Assembly: GCA_963681505.1 (NCBI GenBank)
Contig: OY811975.1
Span: 2,268,042 to 2,332,041 of the forward strand
Direction of reading: 5' to 3'
Source: Eunapius fragilis
Lineage: Eukaryota > Porifera > Demospongiae > Spongillida > Spongillidae
DNA length: 64,000 nucleotides
Shown here: positions 32,794-42,024 of the stretch, one piece after another
How the letters are laid out: every line of letters starts with the position of its first letter
How positions within the stretch are numbered: the stretch's first letter is position 1
Program-made: the position numbers and the translations under genes
Notes under the pieces: generated by a model
Told to the model about the DNA's origin: nothing
Database searches by the model: none
Seen by the model: only the letters and a program-made list of their open reading frames with translations

Positions 32794-33615
32794 CTACAAA
32801 TGTTGCATGCACAGCTTTTTAATGTTAATACAACATGCCATAACATACCATTGGGTGGTAGTGGTAGTGCATGCTGTGACCCCTGCGGTACCGCGTCCTC
32901 TCGGAAGCACATTTAGCCAATCGGACGCGGGGTCATTCCAATACCGATTCCTTTTAGATGCTTTAATGGCAGCTGAATTGTCCTCGTATTTCTGCCTGTT
33001 AGCAGCGCGGTTTCCCTCGAGGTCCTCTTCATATCGCCGCCTTTTAGCAGCACGGTTCTCCTCGAGGTCCTCTTCATATAGCCGCCTTTTAGCAGCACGG
33101 TTCTCCTCGAGGTCCTCTTCATATCGCCACCTTTTAGCAGATCGCTTAGATTCAATACCTGCGTTGTAGCTGTCGCGTACAGAGGCCTTCTTCTTTTCGG
33201 GATCGACCTTGTAGCTGTCGCGTACAGAGGCCTTCTTCTTTTCGGGATCGACCTTGTAGCTGTCGCGTACAGAGGCCTTCTTCTTTTCGGGATCGGCCTT
33301 GTAGCTGTCGCGTACAGAGGCCTTCTTCTTTTCGGGATCGGCCTTGTAGCTGTCGCGTACAGAGGCCTTCTTCTTTTCGGGATCGGCCTTGTAGCTGTCG
33401 CGTACAGAGGCCTTCTTTTCGGGATCGGCCTTGTAGCTGTCGCGTACAGAGGCCATCTTCTTTTCGGGATCGGCCTTGTAGCTGTCGCGTACAGAGGCCT
33501 TCTTCTTTTCGGGATCGGCCTTGTAGAGCGCTCGGGCTTTAGCTTTATTCTCGTCTTGCTTTTGGAGGTATTCCGCTCGTTGCTTAGATCTCTTCTTTTG
33601 ATTACGCGAAGGCAT
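32794..33615 (-). CDS. Lysine-rich repeat protein (MPSR family, copy A, intact)
   Basis: 273 residues from the Met at 33615. I prefer this to the longer frame because the other family copies start at the same MPSR. After MPSRNQKKRSKQRAEYLQK come about eight near-perfect 15-residue units (YKADPEKKKASVRDS, coded by 45-bp repeats), then three or four YEEDLEENRAAKRR units, then a divergent end. Strongly basic, no signal peptide, probably helical and nuclear (inference). A TATA motif (GTATAAATAC, 33721-33730) lies about 105 bp upstream, and module R4 lies upstream of that. Similar N-terminal repeats occur in Helitron/PIF1-type proteins, so it could be a detached transposon N-terminus. Confidence 0.55.
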   Translation of the reverse strand: MPSRNQKKRSKQRAEYLQKQDENKAKARALYKADPEKKKASVRDSYKADPEKKMASVRDSYKADPEKKASVRDSYKADPEKKKASVRDSYKADPEKKKASVRDSYKADPEKKKASVRDSYKVDPEKKKASVRDSYKVDPEKKKASVRDSYNAGIESKRSAKRWRYEEDLEENRAAKRRLYEEDLEENRAAKRRRYEEDLEGNRAANRQKYEDNSAAIKASKRNRYWNDPASDWLNVLPRGRGTAGVTACTTTTTQWYVMACCINIKKLCMQHL

Positions 33616-33720
33616 TATTAGAAAAACAACTTCACTAGCCAAAGCAACAACCAGAGATAATATATCTCTGGAACAACTAAACTGCGATAGGAACACCAGA
33701 TATTTTTAGTGCAGGTTAGA

Positions 33721-33730
33721 GTATTTATAC
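33721..33730 (-). promoter_or_regulatory. TATA box of lysine-rich gene A
   Basis: Minus-strand GTATAAATAC, 106 bp before the MPSR start. A similar TATAAATA sits about 82 bp before the start of copy B. Confidence 0.5.
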
Positions 33731-33789
33731 TGACTAAAATTATTAATAAATATCAATTACATACATTATTAAATAGAACTTGATATGTG

Positions 33790-34150
33790 TCTATATGACA
33801 TGTAAGGATAACGTGCCGGTAAATTTCGAAGCGATTGGTACTATTCCCGTCCTTCTAAACCGTTCCTAGCTCGAGTTATACCTTCCTAAGAAGAAGAAGA
33901 AGAAGACGACGATGGAGAATTATTTTAGGACTGGGCATGAGAAACAGGAAATTGTTTGTTTCTCTATAACCACACCGTTTTATGACACGGAACAAACGTA
34001 GAACTGTAGATCATTGTGCTCTCATTCCGCCGCGATAAAGAGATAAGCGATCCGTTTCTCCGTTGTCCCTCCAGACGCTAGTTAAGTTTTATTAATGACA
34101 TTCATCAACCCTCAATCAATCCTATATTGAACCTGCTGCCGCAGGTTCAG
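33790..34150 (-). repeat. Module R4, copy a (upstream of lysine-rich gene A)
   Basis: Read on the minus strand: hairpin GAACCTGCGGCAGCAGGTTC, AATATAGGATTGA, TGAATGTCATTA, GCGTCTGGAGGGAC, CGGATCGCTTATCTC, then a CTTCTTCTT run and ATAACTCGAGCTAGGAAC. Shared with 51000-51330, 53395-53690 and 61935-62260. Confidence 0.7.
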
Positions 34151-34159
34151 ACATGGTAC

Positions 34160-34530
34160 AACCCAGAAATATTACAAAACTACATTGGCTTACCTTTCAG
34201 TGGTCACTCCATCCAACGCGACGTCTACACAACTTGGGGCTTTTTGGCTTCACACATATCATCACTGAAACTGTATACAAGTACCGGTAGACGAATCAAA
34301 TTCAAATGTGCGTAATTCATAAACTAAGCTAGTATGTGTATACATACATTTTAGCCAGAACTCCGACCAACCAGATATACGCTTTCCTTCCGCGATTTCT
34401 TTATTTGACACTTCGGAACACGTATAGCCATCTTTCTTTTTAAATTTAAATTTAATGGCCCATTATTAATGGCCAATAGCTCAATTAACAACGAATTACG
34501 CCCTCGCTATGATGCAGTATAAAATTAGCA
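34160..34530. other. Intergenic, nothing recognised
   Basis: AT-rich. No gene supported. Confidence 0.4.
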
Positions 34531-34534
34531 TCAC

Positions 34535-34763
34535 ATGTATACAGTTATACACAATGTGTATAACAGTTACTTGTATAACAATGATATACAGGCGGATATA
34601 CAGGCGAGTATAACAACCCTTTTTACACTGCGGTTTTTTAATTAGTACATACTACCATTATACACAGTTATACACAATTATATGCAATGTGTATAACAAA
34701 TGCTGTATAACTACTTGTATAACAATGTTATACAGGCGAGTATAACAACCCTTTTTACACAGT
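34535..34763 (-). mobile_element. CACTGTGTAAAAA element with internal duplication
   Basis: TATACACAATGTGTATAACA, TTGTATAACAATG and ACAGGCGAGTATAACAACCC occur twice (about 34545-34625 and 34665-34755). The end read on the minus strand is CACTGTGTAAAAAGGG, close to the terminus of the 25751 and 35390 elements. Confidence 0.5.
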
Positions 34764-34769
34764 GCAAGT

Positions 34770-35390
34770 GCCAAGACCACAAGGTGTCACTGCTATTTCA
34801 CTGCTATTTCAGTGGTGATCATACTGTTGGCCTATTTGTCAGGAACCATATCAGCTAACCTCTGCAACTCTAGGTCCTTCTCACTGGGAATCTTGACCAT
34901 TCTCCTGCTCCCTCACACACTTTAAAACAATGGCTGATATAAATGATGAGCTGCAAATATATGGTTGCATGGGCGGCCAATTCACCACCCTGCTGGGCTA
35001 CCTGGTTACAAAGATTGCTCCCGGTCAAACATGGCCTCCCATGCTTCCTACCATCCTGTAGACACATTGACCCACTGGTATACAGCATACAATTACGCAT
35101 TCGTTAACTTAGCTAGTGTTGCCTAAAGTACCCACTGGTCAACAGTGACGCATGCGATAACACATAACCCTGGCATACACACCCCCATTCCTGTCCTCCT
35201 CACTTATCTTACCCACCTGTTAAGCCATGCCATGCATCATTAATATCTTACATACGTACCGACGCTTATAGTTCAAGTGGTAAACGTCCATAATGCTCTA
35301 CGTTCGAATTCACATAGCAGGCATACTGCGGTTCAAATTATTCATATCAAAGTTATACATGTAAGTTATTTAGATTTGAATGCGTTGCAT
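34770..35390. other. Intergenic, nothing firm
   Basis: A tRNA-like A-box/B-box pair at 35266-35312 is too compressed to be a tRNA. Otherwise no feature. Confidence 0.4.
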
Positions 35391-35574
35391 AATTCATTGC
35401 GGTGTGCGTATACGTGATATTTCGAGAATACGCACAATGAATAATTGTCACCTAGGGATTCTTGAAATATACCAGGTGGATATTCGAAATATACACTACC
35501 CTTGGTATATTGATGGTATACGCGAAATATACGCAAAAATATACGCTAGCGTATACTAGGTTTTTTGCACAGTG
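35390..35574 (-). mobile_element. CACTGTGCAAAAAA element, TATACGC-rich, copy 2
   Basis: Minus-strand start CACTGTGCAAAAAACCTAG followed by TATACGCTAGCG and GCGTATATTTCG units, as in 25751-25915. Confidence 0.6.
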
Positions 35575-35753
35575 GTAGTTTAAAACAGACATGATTTTCA
35601 CTACAATATAATAATACAAGCGGAGCACGTGACGTCGAGACTGACTATGTTTACTCTAAAGAACAAGTTCCCGTGTAAGTTGTGTTGTAGGGTTGCAGCG
35701 GTTAACTATGTTATCCGCCCGTAGAAATTATGTAACCACGGCAACCTGTTGGC

Positions 35754-35761
35754 TATATAAA
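35754..35761 (+). promoter_or_regulatory. TATA box of the secreted-protein gene
   Basis: TATATAAA precedes a presumed 5' UTR exon (about 35785-35838) ending in a gtaagaatcc donor. The acceptor lies just before 35986. Confidence 0.55.
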
Positions 35762-36001
35762 TCCATTACACAGTAAGATACTGACTTTGTTAGAGTTGTT
35801 GGGCCGAGCACATCAGTTGAAAAACCTATAGCTTTGGTAAGAATCCGATTTGACACGTGCCTTTGATGACAGAAATGATGGATTCATATATTAAGTATGT
35901 AAAATGTATTTCATCCTCCTTTGAGTATCGTAACTATAATGTAGTAATTACCTAAGTACATGAGAATGTTTCTCTCTGGTCACAGAAACTTGGCAACGGA
36001 A

Positions 36002-36710
36002 ATGAAACTAGAAATTGTCTGCGCGTTAGCATTGCTTATGTCCATTGGGTCAGCTGTAAGTGGGTCGAAAGGATTCTTATAAAATATGATTAGGTGCACA
36101 CTTATACTACAGCTTGCATCAAACTATTGCACCGAAGATCTAGTCAATAATCCAGAACATGACGGGATGATTCCAAAGTCTCACATATTTTGCGGAGAAA
36201 TACAATAAAATGGTAACATTAAAAAAGCTATGGGTTTTCATTCCTTAGCTGAACGAGACGTTACTGCAATAGTTTATTTGGATAAAACTAACATACCAGG
36301 TAAGTAGAAATCAAACGATCTCTAGTATGAAAAATCGTTCTCTCCCAATGCAGCGGATATGTTTCAAGTAGGAGATGTGTCATGCTGTAAAGAAAACTGC
36401 TATGTTAAGGTTCTTGGCACAAAGAAGGAAAAAGGGCCACAAGAAGCGAAACAATGCTTTTTTCAATAAAAATAAGAGTATAGGAGAAACTGTGTCGCTT
36501 CTGAAAAATCTATATTTAATGTGCAAGCTGTCCAAAGAAAAAGCCGGTTACGTATGCATCCAAGGAGCACCTGGTATTATAGGAAACTATCGTATTTTGT
36601 TCAACATTGGTGACCAGGGGAAAGTTACCACAGTATATCCTGTTTATGAAGATAAATGTAAGCCGGCCAAAAAGATGATATACGACGAAAAGAAAGGAAC
36701 ATGCAAATAA
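36002..36710 (+). pseudogene. Secreted small protein gene, disabled in two places
   Basis: Exons 36002-36055, 36113-36212, 36249-36299 and 36354-36710 join with GT-AG borders and consistent phases. Exon 1 is an ideal signal peptide (MKLEIVCALALLMSIGSA). The rest is a cysteine-containing, lysine-rich secreted protein ending YDEKKGTCK, of no family I recognise. Two faults: an in-frame TAA at 36206-36208 near the end of the second coding exon, and a frame change at a run of six T (36458-36463) that gives a stop at 36467. Downstream of the T run another frame stays open and coding-like to 36710. Either it is a young pseudogene, or the product is a 49-residue secreted peptide ending at the first stop, or the assembly has errors (the T run is a typical error site). 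Confidence 0.6.
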
Positions 36711-36719
36711 GTGGCGAAA

Positions 36720-37080
36720 CAGTATAGAATTAAACTGATCAGTGTATCAATGTAAATTTATTTGTTACTCAGTCTACTGAAATACGCCAACTGCTGCCAA
36801 TGCATGCATTGCGAGAAATATTCTGACGCGTAATGCACCTTTATAGGTGCCATTACGCTTCCATACAATTATATGAAAATAGGCCTTGAGCAAGAGTTAT
36901 CTCTATGGACATGAGAAGTCAAGCTGATAAACGCTGTACACATGGTAAACTTGACAGGACAGCATGATGCCCATTGATGTATCCAAACTTTAATGAAATA
37001 ATTCATCTTCTGTTTTAGACTTCGGTAAAATCTAGTTGCATTAAGAGAGCCGCATACTTCTCGTTGAAAAATGTTCCTTG
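36720..37080. other. Intergenic, nothing recognised
   Basis: 3' flank of the secreted-protein gene. No feature. Confidence 0.4.
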
Positions 37081-37084
37081 AAGC

Positions 37085-37480
37085 TCAATAGAAGTTAGAA
37101 GACAGCACTTCTACTGAAGTACGAACACAATGATTAGGATTGGAGATGATTTCGAAATCAAACTGCTGCAGTTTTTCCAGCCATTGAGCAACTTGTCCAT
37201 CCGGTTCCTTAGTGCGGTAAAGCCATTGCAAGGAACTATGGTCAGTTCGTAATTGAAATTTGTGCCCCAGAATGTATGGACGGAAGTAGAGGATGAATGT
37301 GACGACAGCAAGAAGCTCCTTTCTGGTTGCACAATAGTTGCGTTCCGCTTTGGCCAGCAGTCGGCTCCCATAGACTACAACCCGTTCTTTTCCCTGACTG
37401 TCCAACTGTGACAAGACAGCACCATGCAATGCCTTCATTACTGGCGGCAACACTGCATTATCCACTATTGTTACATCAAT
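37085..37480 (-). pseudogene. Ty3/gypsy RNase H fragment
   Basis: Reads GAVLSQLDSQGKERVVVYGS, RNYCATRKELLAVV, LRTDHSSLQWLY and a W-L-E-K-L-Q-Q-F-D-F-E-I end: the RNase H domain of an LTR-retrotransposon polyprotein. RT upstream and integrase downstream are absent, so it is an isolated scrap. Confidence 0.85.
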
Positions 37481-37567
37481 GTCTCAACCTTTGAACCTGG
37501 ATTTTATTACATTGGACCGGTCATGCGATGATGCATACCTCAAGCGTGAATTAGGAAGTGGGAGGAA

Positions 37568-37585
37568 GGGGGGGGGGGGGGGGGG
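37568..37585. repeat. Poly-G tract (18)
   Basis: Homopolymer in intergenic sequence. Confidence 0.95.
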
Positions 37586-37810
37586 ATTACAAAAATACAT
37601 TATTAATAAGCAGTGCATCCGTAACCATGACGTTCGAGCTCTCTCACACTCTATAGTGCAATAGTTAGAAAGAATCACAACATACATCTGATTCACTTCT
37701 GAGGAAGCACTTCCTAGTCGCTGGCTCCGCCAGCACATATAAAGCGCTATAGCGTCTATACGGTACTCATGATAAAAAATTTAGAACATGACGCATGCAT
37801 GTTTAACAGA

Positions 37811-37818
37811 TATATAAA
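37811..37818 (+). promoter_or_regulatory. TATA box of the PAO-like gene
   Basis: TATATAAA 40 bp before the ATG, so the 5' UTR is very short. Confidence 0.65.
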
Positions 37819-37850
37819 GGAGCGACACTTTCAAATTTAGACAGTGGAAC

Positions 37851-39341
37851 ATGCATCAGCAAACATACGCAGTAACTGTTATACTATTCTTAGGAACATA
37901 CGCTGTCCTCGCGCAGCCAATTTGCAAGGACACGGACCCCAAAGTCCTCATCATAGGCGCTGGGGTATCGGGCATCGCAGCGGCGAGGACACTCTATGAC
38001 AAGGGTATCAAGGACTTCGTCATTCTCGAGGCCACAGCCAAAGTCGGCGGTAGGATTAGGTCGTCCGATTTCGCCGGAGTGAAAGTGGAACTAGGGTCGT
38101 CAATCATCGTCGGTGTTGACGGCACGAATTCGCCGCGGTTAAAGACCAATCCTATTTGGGCCCTGAAACAAGCTACTAATTTCAACGCCACTCTGAGCAA
38201 TTACAGCTCATGCATTGCATTCAACGATTCCGGGGCGACAGTGACATCTGATGTGGATCTGGCGTTCGAGCGCTATGATGCAGCTTACAAAAATGCCACC
38301 AGCATTCTGCAAGCTCGAGGGGATGCCGCTGATATATCCGTTAGAGATGGTCTTAATAAAAGTGGATGGTATCCAAGCAATCCTCCGGATTACTATGTGG
38401 ACTGGTACAACTGTGACTGGGCGTACGGGATAACGCCGGAGGAAGGGTCCCTCCGAGCCGGTTTAGAAGACACCTCACACGCTGACTTCGGCGCATCTAG
38501 CTACATAGCAACCGACGCGCGCGGGATGGAGTACCTTGTGCAGTACCTCGGAGAGCCATTTCTGAACACGAAGTCGCTGCACCTCAACACCACCGTCGCG
38601 TCCATCGAATATGGCACTCAGTGCGCATGCGCAAATGCCAATGAGAACGGACAGATGGTAAGGTATTGTGCCAAGCAAGCGATACTTTCCCTAAACGTAG
38701 GTGTGCTGCAGACCGGTAAAGTGGCCTTCACACCAGCTCTGCCGCAGTGGAAGGTAGATGCGATCAACCAGTTCTCGTATTGGCTATACTTACAGATATA
38801 CGTCCGTTTTAACGAAACATTCTGGGATACGTCTGTCTATGTAATCGGCCATGCTTCTACGAACCGCGGAAACTTTCCTATGTTTTATCCCGTTGGAAAA
38901 TACTTCCCGTCAAAGCCACACCTTCTTATGACTTTCGCCACGGGAAGCTTGGCCACGACGATAGCCAATCAGGATAGCAGCACAACCAAGCAACAGATCT
39001 ACACAGCGCTGAGGTCCATGTATGGTAACTTCAGGTCTCAGATCGTAGACATACTCATACCGGACATACTGTCCTACAATCAGTTCGGTCTCCACGCCAC
39101 TATAGCTCCTAAAGTTGGAGCGACATCGGCCACCTTCGACAAAATGTCTACTCCTGTGGGTAGTCTTATCTTCGCCGGTGACGCCACTGACCTGCATTAC
39201 AACGGATACGCCCACGGAGCTTACCTGTCCGGGGTGCGCGTTGCCGAACAAGTGCTACTATCTGGTCCGAGTGGACCTGGCGACCTCAAGTATGGTGTTG
39301 TCCTTCTGTTAGCTGCGCTGGCGACTTCTTGCTCGTACTAA
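37851..39341 (+). CDS. Secreted polyamine oxidase-like flavin amine oxidase
   Basis: Intact intronless CDS of 496 residues. A signal peptide (about residues 1-22, ILFLGTYAVLAQP) precedes the FAD-binding motif VLIIGAGVSGIAAARTL and the ATAKVGGRIRS loop typical of flavin amine oxidases. Later landmarks are WAYGITPEEGSLR, ATDARGMEYLVQYL, ILSLNVGVLQ, and the C-terminal FAD motif IFAGDATDLHYNGYAHGAYL followed by SGVRVAEQVL. The layout is closest to plant-type secreted polyamine oxidases, which oxidise spermidine/spermine to an aminoaldehyde, a diamine and H2O2. Several N-glycosylation sites fit an extracellular enzyme. The hydrophobic end (VVLLLAALATSC) might be a GPI-anchor signal (inference). 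The tryptophan-rich stretch usual before the last FAD motif is not obvious, so substrate is uncertain. AATAAA follows at about 39416. Confidence 0.85.
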   Translation: MHQQTYAVTVILFLGTYAVLAQPICKDTDPKVLIIGAGVSGIAAARTLYDKGIKDFVILEATAKVGGRIRSSDFAGVKVELGSSIIVGVDGTNSPRLKTNPIWALKQATNFNATLSNYSSCIAFNDSGATVTSDVDLAFERYDAAYKNATSILQARGDAADISVRDGLNKSGWYPSNPPDYYVDWYNCDWAYGITPEEGSLRAGLEDTSHADFGASSYIATDARGMEYLVQYLGEPFLNTKSLHLNTTVASIEYGTQCACANANENGQMVRYCAKQAILSLNVGVLQTGKVAFTPALPQWKVDAINQFSYWLYLQIYVRFNETFWDTSVYVIGHASTNRGNFPMFYPVGKYFPSKPHLLMTFATGSLATTIANQDSSTTKQQIYTALRSMYGNFRSQIVDILIPDILSYNQFGLHATIAPKVGATSATFDKMSTPVGSLIFAGDATDLHYNGYAHGAYLSGVRVAEQVLLSGPSGPGDLKYGVVLLLAALATSCSY

Positions 39342-39429
39342 ATGTTGTTATTGACGCTACACGCATTCAAATATATACTTATATGTATAGTTCATATAAT
39401 TGCTGCATATTAATGAATAAAATGTGTAT

Positions 39430-39985
39430 CAGTGATGTTTATGTATAAGTGCTGCAATACAATTTTGTGATACACATCGATCAGTACTTAGATACACAAA
39501 GGAGACAGATTGCAGTGCAAGCATTTCTCATGCTCTGGTCAATTTCACTTCTGAAGGAAGCACGTGCACGCTCCTTGCATGCAGACAGTAAATCACAGCT
39601 TTATTGATGAATAACACATACATACACACGCACACAAAGACCTAAACCAAGCAATGTCCATTTATGGCGAGTTCACATGTTAATGAAAATGGCATGACAT
39701 ATGTTTCATTGTATGCGACAACCCTTAGCAATTTATGTCCCATCTTTCGGCCCTTAGCATGTCGCACTACGCTCACGGTATAGGCTCTCGCATTGAACCT
39801 CGACGACGAACAACGTTAAAACATTCGGCAGTATATTTCAAATTCTATGCAGCCTGTCACATATCCAAGAAAAATGTTATTGCGTAACCTATATTGGCAT
39901 TAAACCAAGCATTTGATACATTACCTTACACATTTTCTGACCAAATTGATTTTTCCCATTAAACTTACTTTCGATTCCAATGAAT
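39430..39985. other. Intergenic, nothing recognised
   Basis: No supported gene or repeat. Confidence 0.4.
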
Positions 39986-39989
39986 GTAT

Positions 39990-40395
39990 ACAGTGTACCG
40001 CGATTCCGATTAGTTTATTCCAGGAGTTACCTTAATTTGTTTACCCCTTGTTTACTTTCCACTAAATCAGCTAGTTGGAAAGCAAGTTTTATGGGAACGA
40101 CTCCCTATACGCTTGACATGCACTTTCAAAGCAATTACGAACGTTATACACTCACTTGAATGTTGCCTTTCCTCCTTGCAACTGAGGGTAAGATCCAGCC
40201 ATTTTCGGCCGACTGAAATATCCGTAACACTACCTTTTATTTTCCCGCGCCCATATTTCCCCGCCCATATGCGTGTAAACAGAAGAAAAGACTGCGGCTA
40301 GGGACATGATGAAGGCAGATGCACACTGCATTCCATTTCAACTCCATGCATTCCGGCCCTTTTATACAATAAATAATGGCTCGCACAAAGAAATT
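39990..40395 (+). repeat. Dispersed ~400-bp repeat, second copy (MARTK end)
   Basis: Partner of 24530-24945. The shared end reads TTTTATACAATAAATA then ATG (40376) GCT CGC ACA AAG and continues for 12 more codons to a stop, with a possible donor (CAAG|gtaatt). Confidence 0.75.
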
Positions 40396-40706
40396 CAAGT
40401 GGAGGTTCCTAACAAATCAAGGTAATTAGGCTCTGAAACAAGTTAGGTTTGTATAAGGCATGCCATGCACGTGGGGAAAGCGATGGTACGTACTGAGCGG
40501 TTTGCATGCACGCGTATGTGCCCGCCCCTTGCCCTTTGTGGTTAAACGGACTGAAATGTTTGCAGTGAATCCTTATGACCTTCTCTGCCAGGTCACTGTT
40601 GGTCTAAACAAACTCACCAATTTACAGATATTAAAAAGAGTTAATGCATGCATGAGTACGCGCATAGGGAGTTTTACAATTAAACTTACTTTCCAATGAA
40701 TGTGTG

Positions 40707-40974
40707 CAAGTAACTAAAAACATTCTCTACGTAAAAGTTGGTGATATATAGGATTTGAAGGCAATAGGTGGTGTAAACAGCAAGGAAACAGGATCTTATC
40801 AGAAGTCCTATTCTTAGCACATTTCTAAGGGCATGTGTTGTTTGTGGGCTAAATATAGTACTTTTACATTATCCCTTATGATAAGTCATTATTTCCTTGC
40901 TTTTTACACCATCAATTGCCTTCAAATCCTATATACCACCAACTTTGTCATAGAGAATGTTTTTAGTTACTTGT
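40707..40974. mobile_element. FB1 foldback, copy 5 (complete)
   Basis: Arms start GCAAGTAACTAAAAACATTC and end GTTTTTAGTTACTTG. The C of AACTAAA is mirrored as G in the other arm. It lies about 60 bp beyond the truncated lysine-rich copy B. Confidence 0.9.
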
Positions 40975-41029
40975 TCCTTGATTTTTGTTCATACTGAAAT
41001 CATTGTGAATATTATGTATCGCTGTAGGA

Positions 41030-41121
41030 TGCCCGTGCAGATTCTAAAACATCGTCTCGAACTTGGATCCGAAGTATTTCGCACGTCGCTTCGCTCATTT
41101 CTTTTCCTGACGTGAAGGCAT
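41030..41121 (-). pseudogene. Lysine-rich MPSR family, copy B (truncated)
   Basis: Reads MPSRQEKK, stop, AKRRAKYF, then a frameshifted remnant matching the E-S-A-R-A-S-Y stretch of copy C, and ends near FB1 copy 5. The TATA motif (TATAAATA, 41203-41210 minus) and the AAAACAACTTCACTA leader are retained. Confidence 0.7.
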
Positions 41122-41299
41122 TTTGAGAAAAACAACTTCACTAACAAAAGAGGTTACACCAAACGACGATCGAAGCACCAAAGCGTTACTCTAGTTGTTC
41201 GCTATTTATACCCCAAACATTTATTTTTAGATATCTAAAATTACGTCTAACAACCTGCATGGACATATAACTGGGCGGGGGGCAAACTAACACCTTAAC

Positions 41300-42020
41300 G
41301 GAGGTTAACGGCGCGAAATGCCTGGGACATGTGCAATTACTTTGCACAGCTGTATCTCCATAACGGATCCAGTAAAAATTAATGAACAGAAGAAATCAAT
41401 AGGTACAGATCCCTCTACGTACAAACAGAATTTGAAGTAAACTGAACTTTCCTGCAGAAAGATATGGCGAGTTTGAACCCCCAAGGGGTATCGGACGTTG
41501 CAACGCTGGCAGAAAGCTAATGCAGAACCCCAAATGCATTTTAACAGACAGAAATGGTGTAGGATTAAGTGCTGAAAATAGAAATTCGATAGCATTAACG
41601 GTTGGGAAGTTAAAGCGATTTAAATGTGATGCATTTTTATAATATGCGCCAGGCCCCTTTTCGCTGCCTCGACCCCATTTATATACTCCATCAAGTAGTA
41701 GAGTCAATACAGTTGCTGTATTTCTGTGTCTTTAATTTGATCGCGATATGAATAACTACATGCAGCAATTCCATAAAGCTATACATTAATGCTATTATGA
41801 TCATACATGTACATCATAATCAGTACATGAGTATATATAACTGCACGTGCAACCTTAACCAAAACTTTGATACACAAGTAGCTGAAATACTGTAAATATA
41901 GGCACTAATAAAAGCAGTTGTTGCGTGTAAACTGCAATAGGCAATCTAAATAAAAACACTTAGCTTCTTGCAGCAGCTTGTTCTAATCATTACATGCATT
42001 GAATACTGTCCCATGCATGC
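41300..42020. other. Intergenic, 3' flank of the CD225 gene
   Basis: Minus ORFs of 96-103 residues at 41305-41707 show no recognisable family. Confidence 0.4.
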
Positions 42021-42024
42021 ACAT

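Noticed and set aside
33790..34150. R4 as a tRNA-derived SINE
   Set aside because: No pol III A/B boxes at proper spacing and no common tail. Position upstream of genes argues for a different role.
35266..35312. tRNA-like A box and B box
   Set aside because: Only about 15 nt between the boxes, so there is no room for anticodon and T stems. At most an old tRNA-derived scrap.
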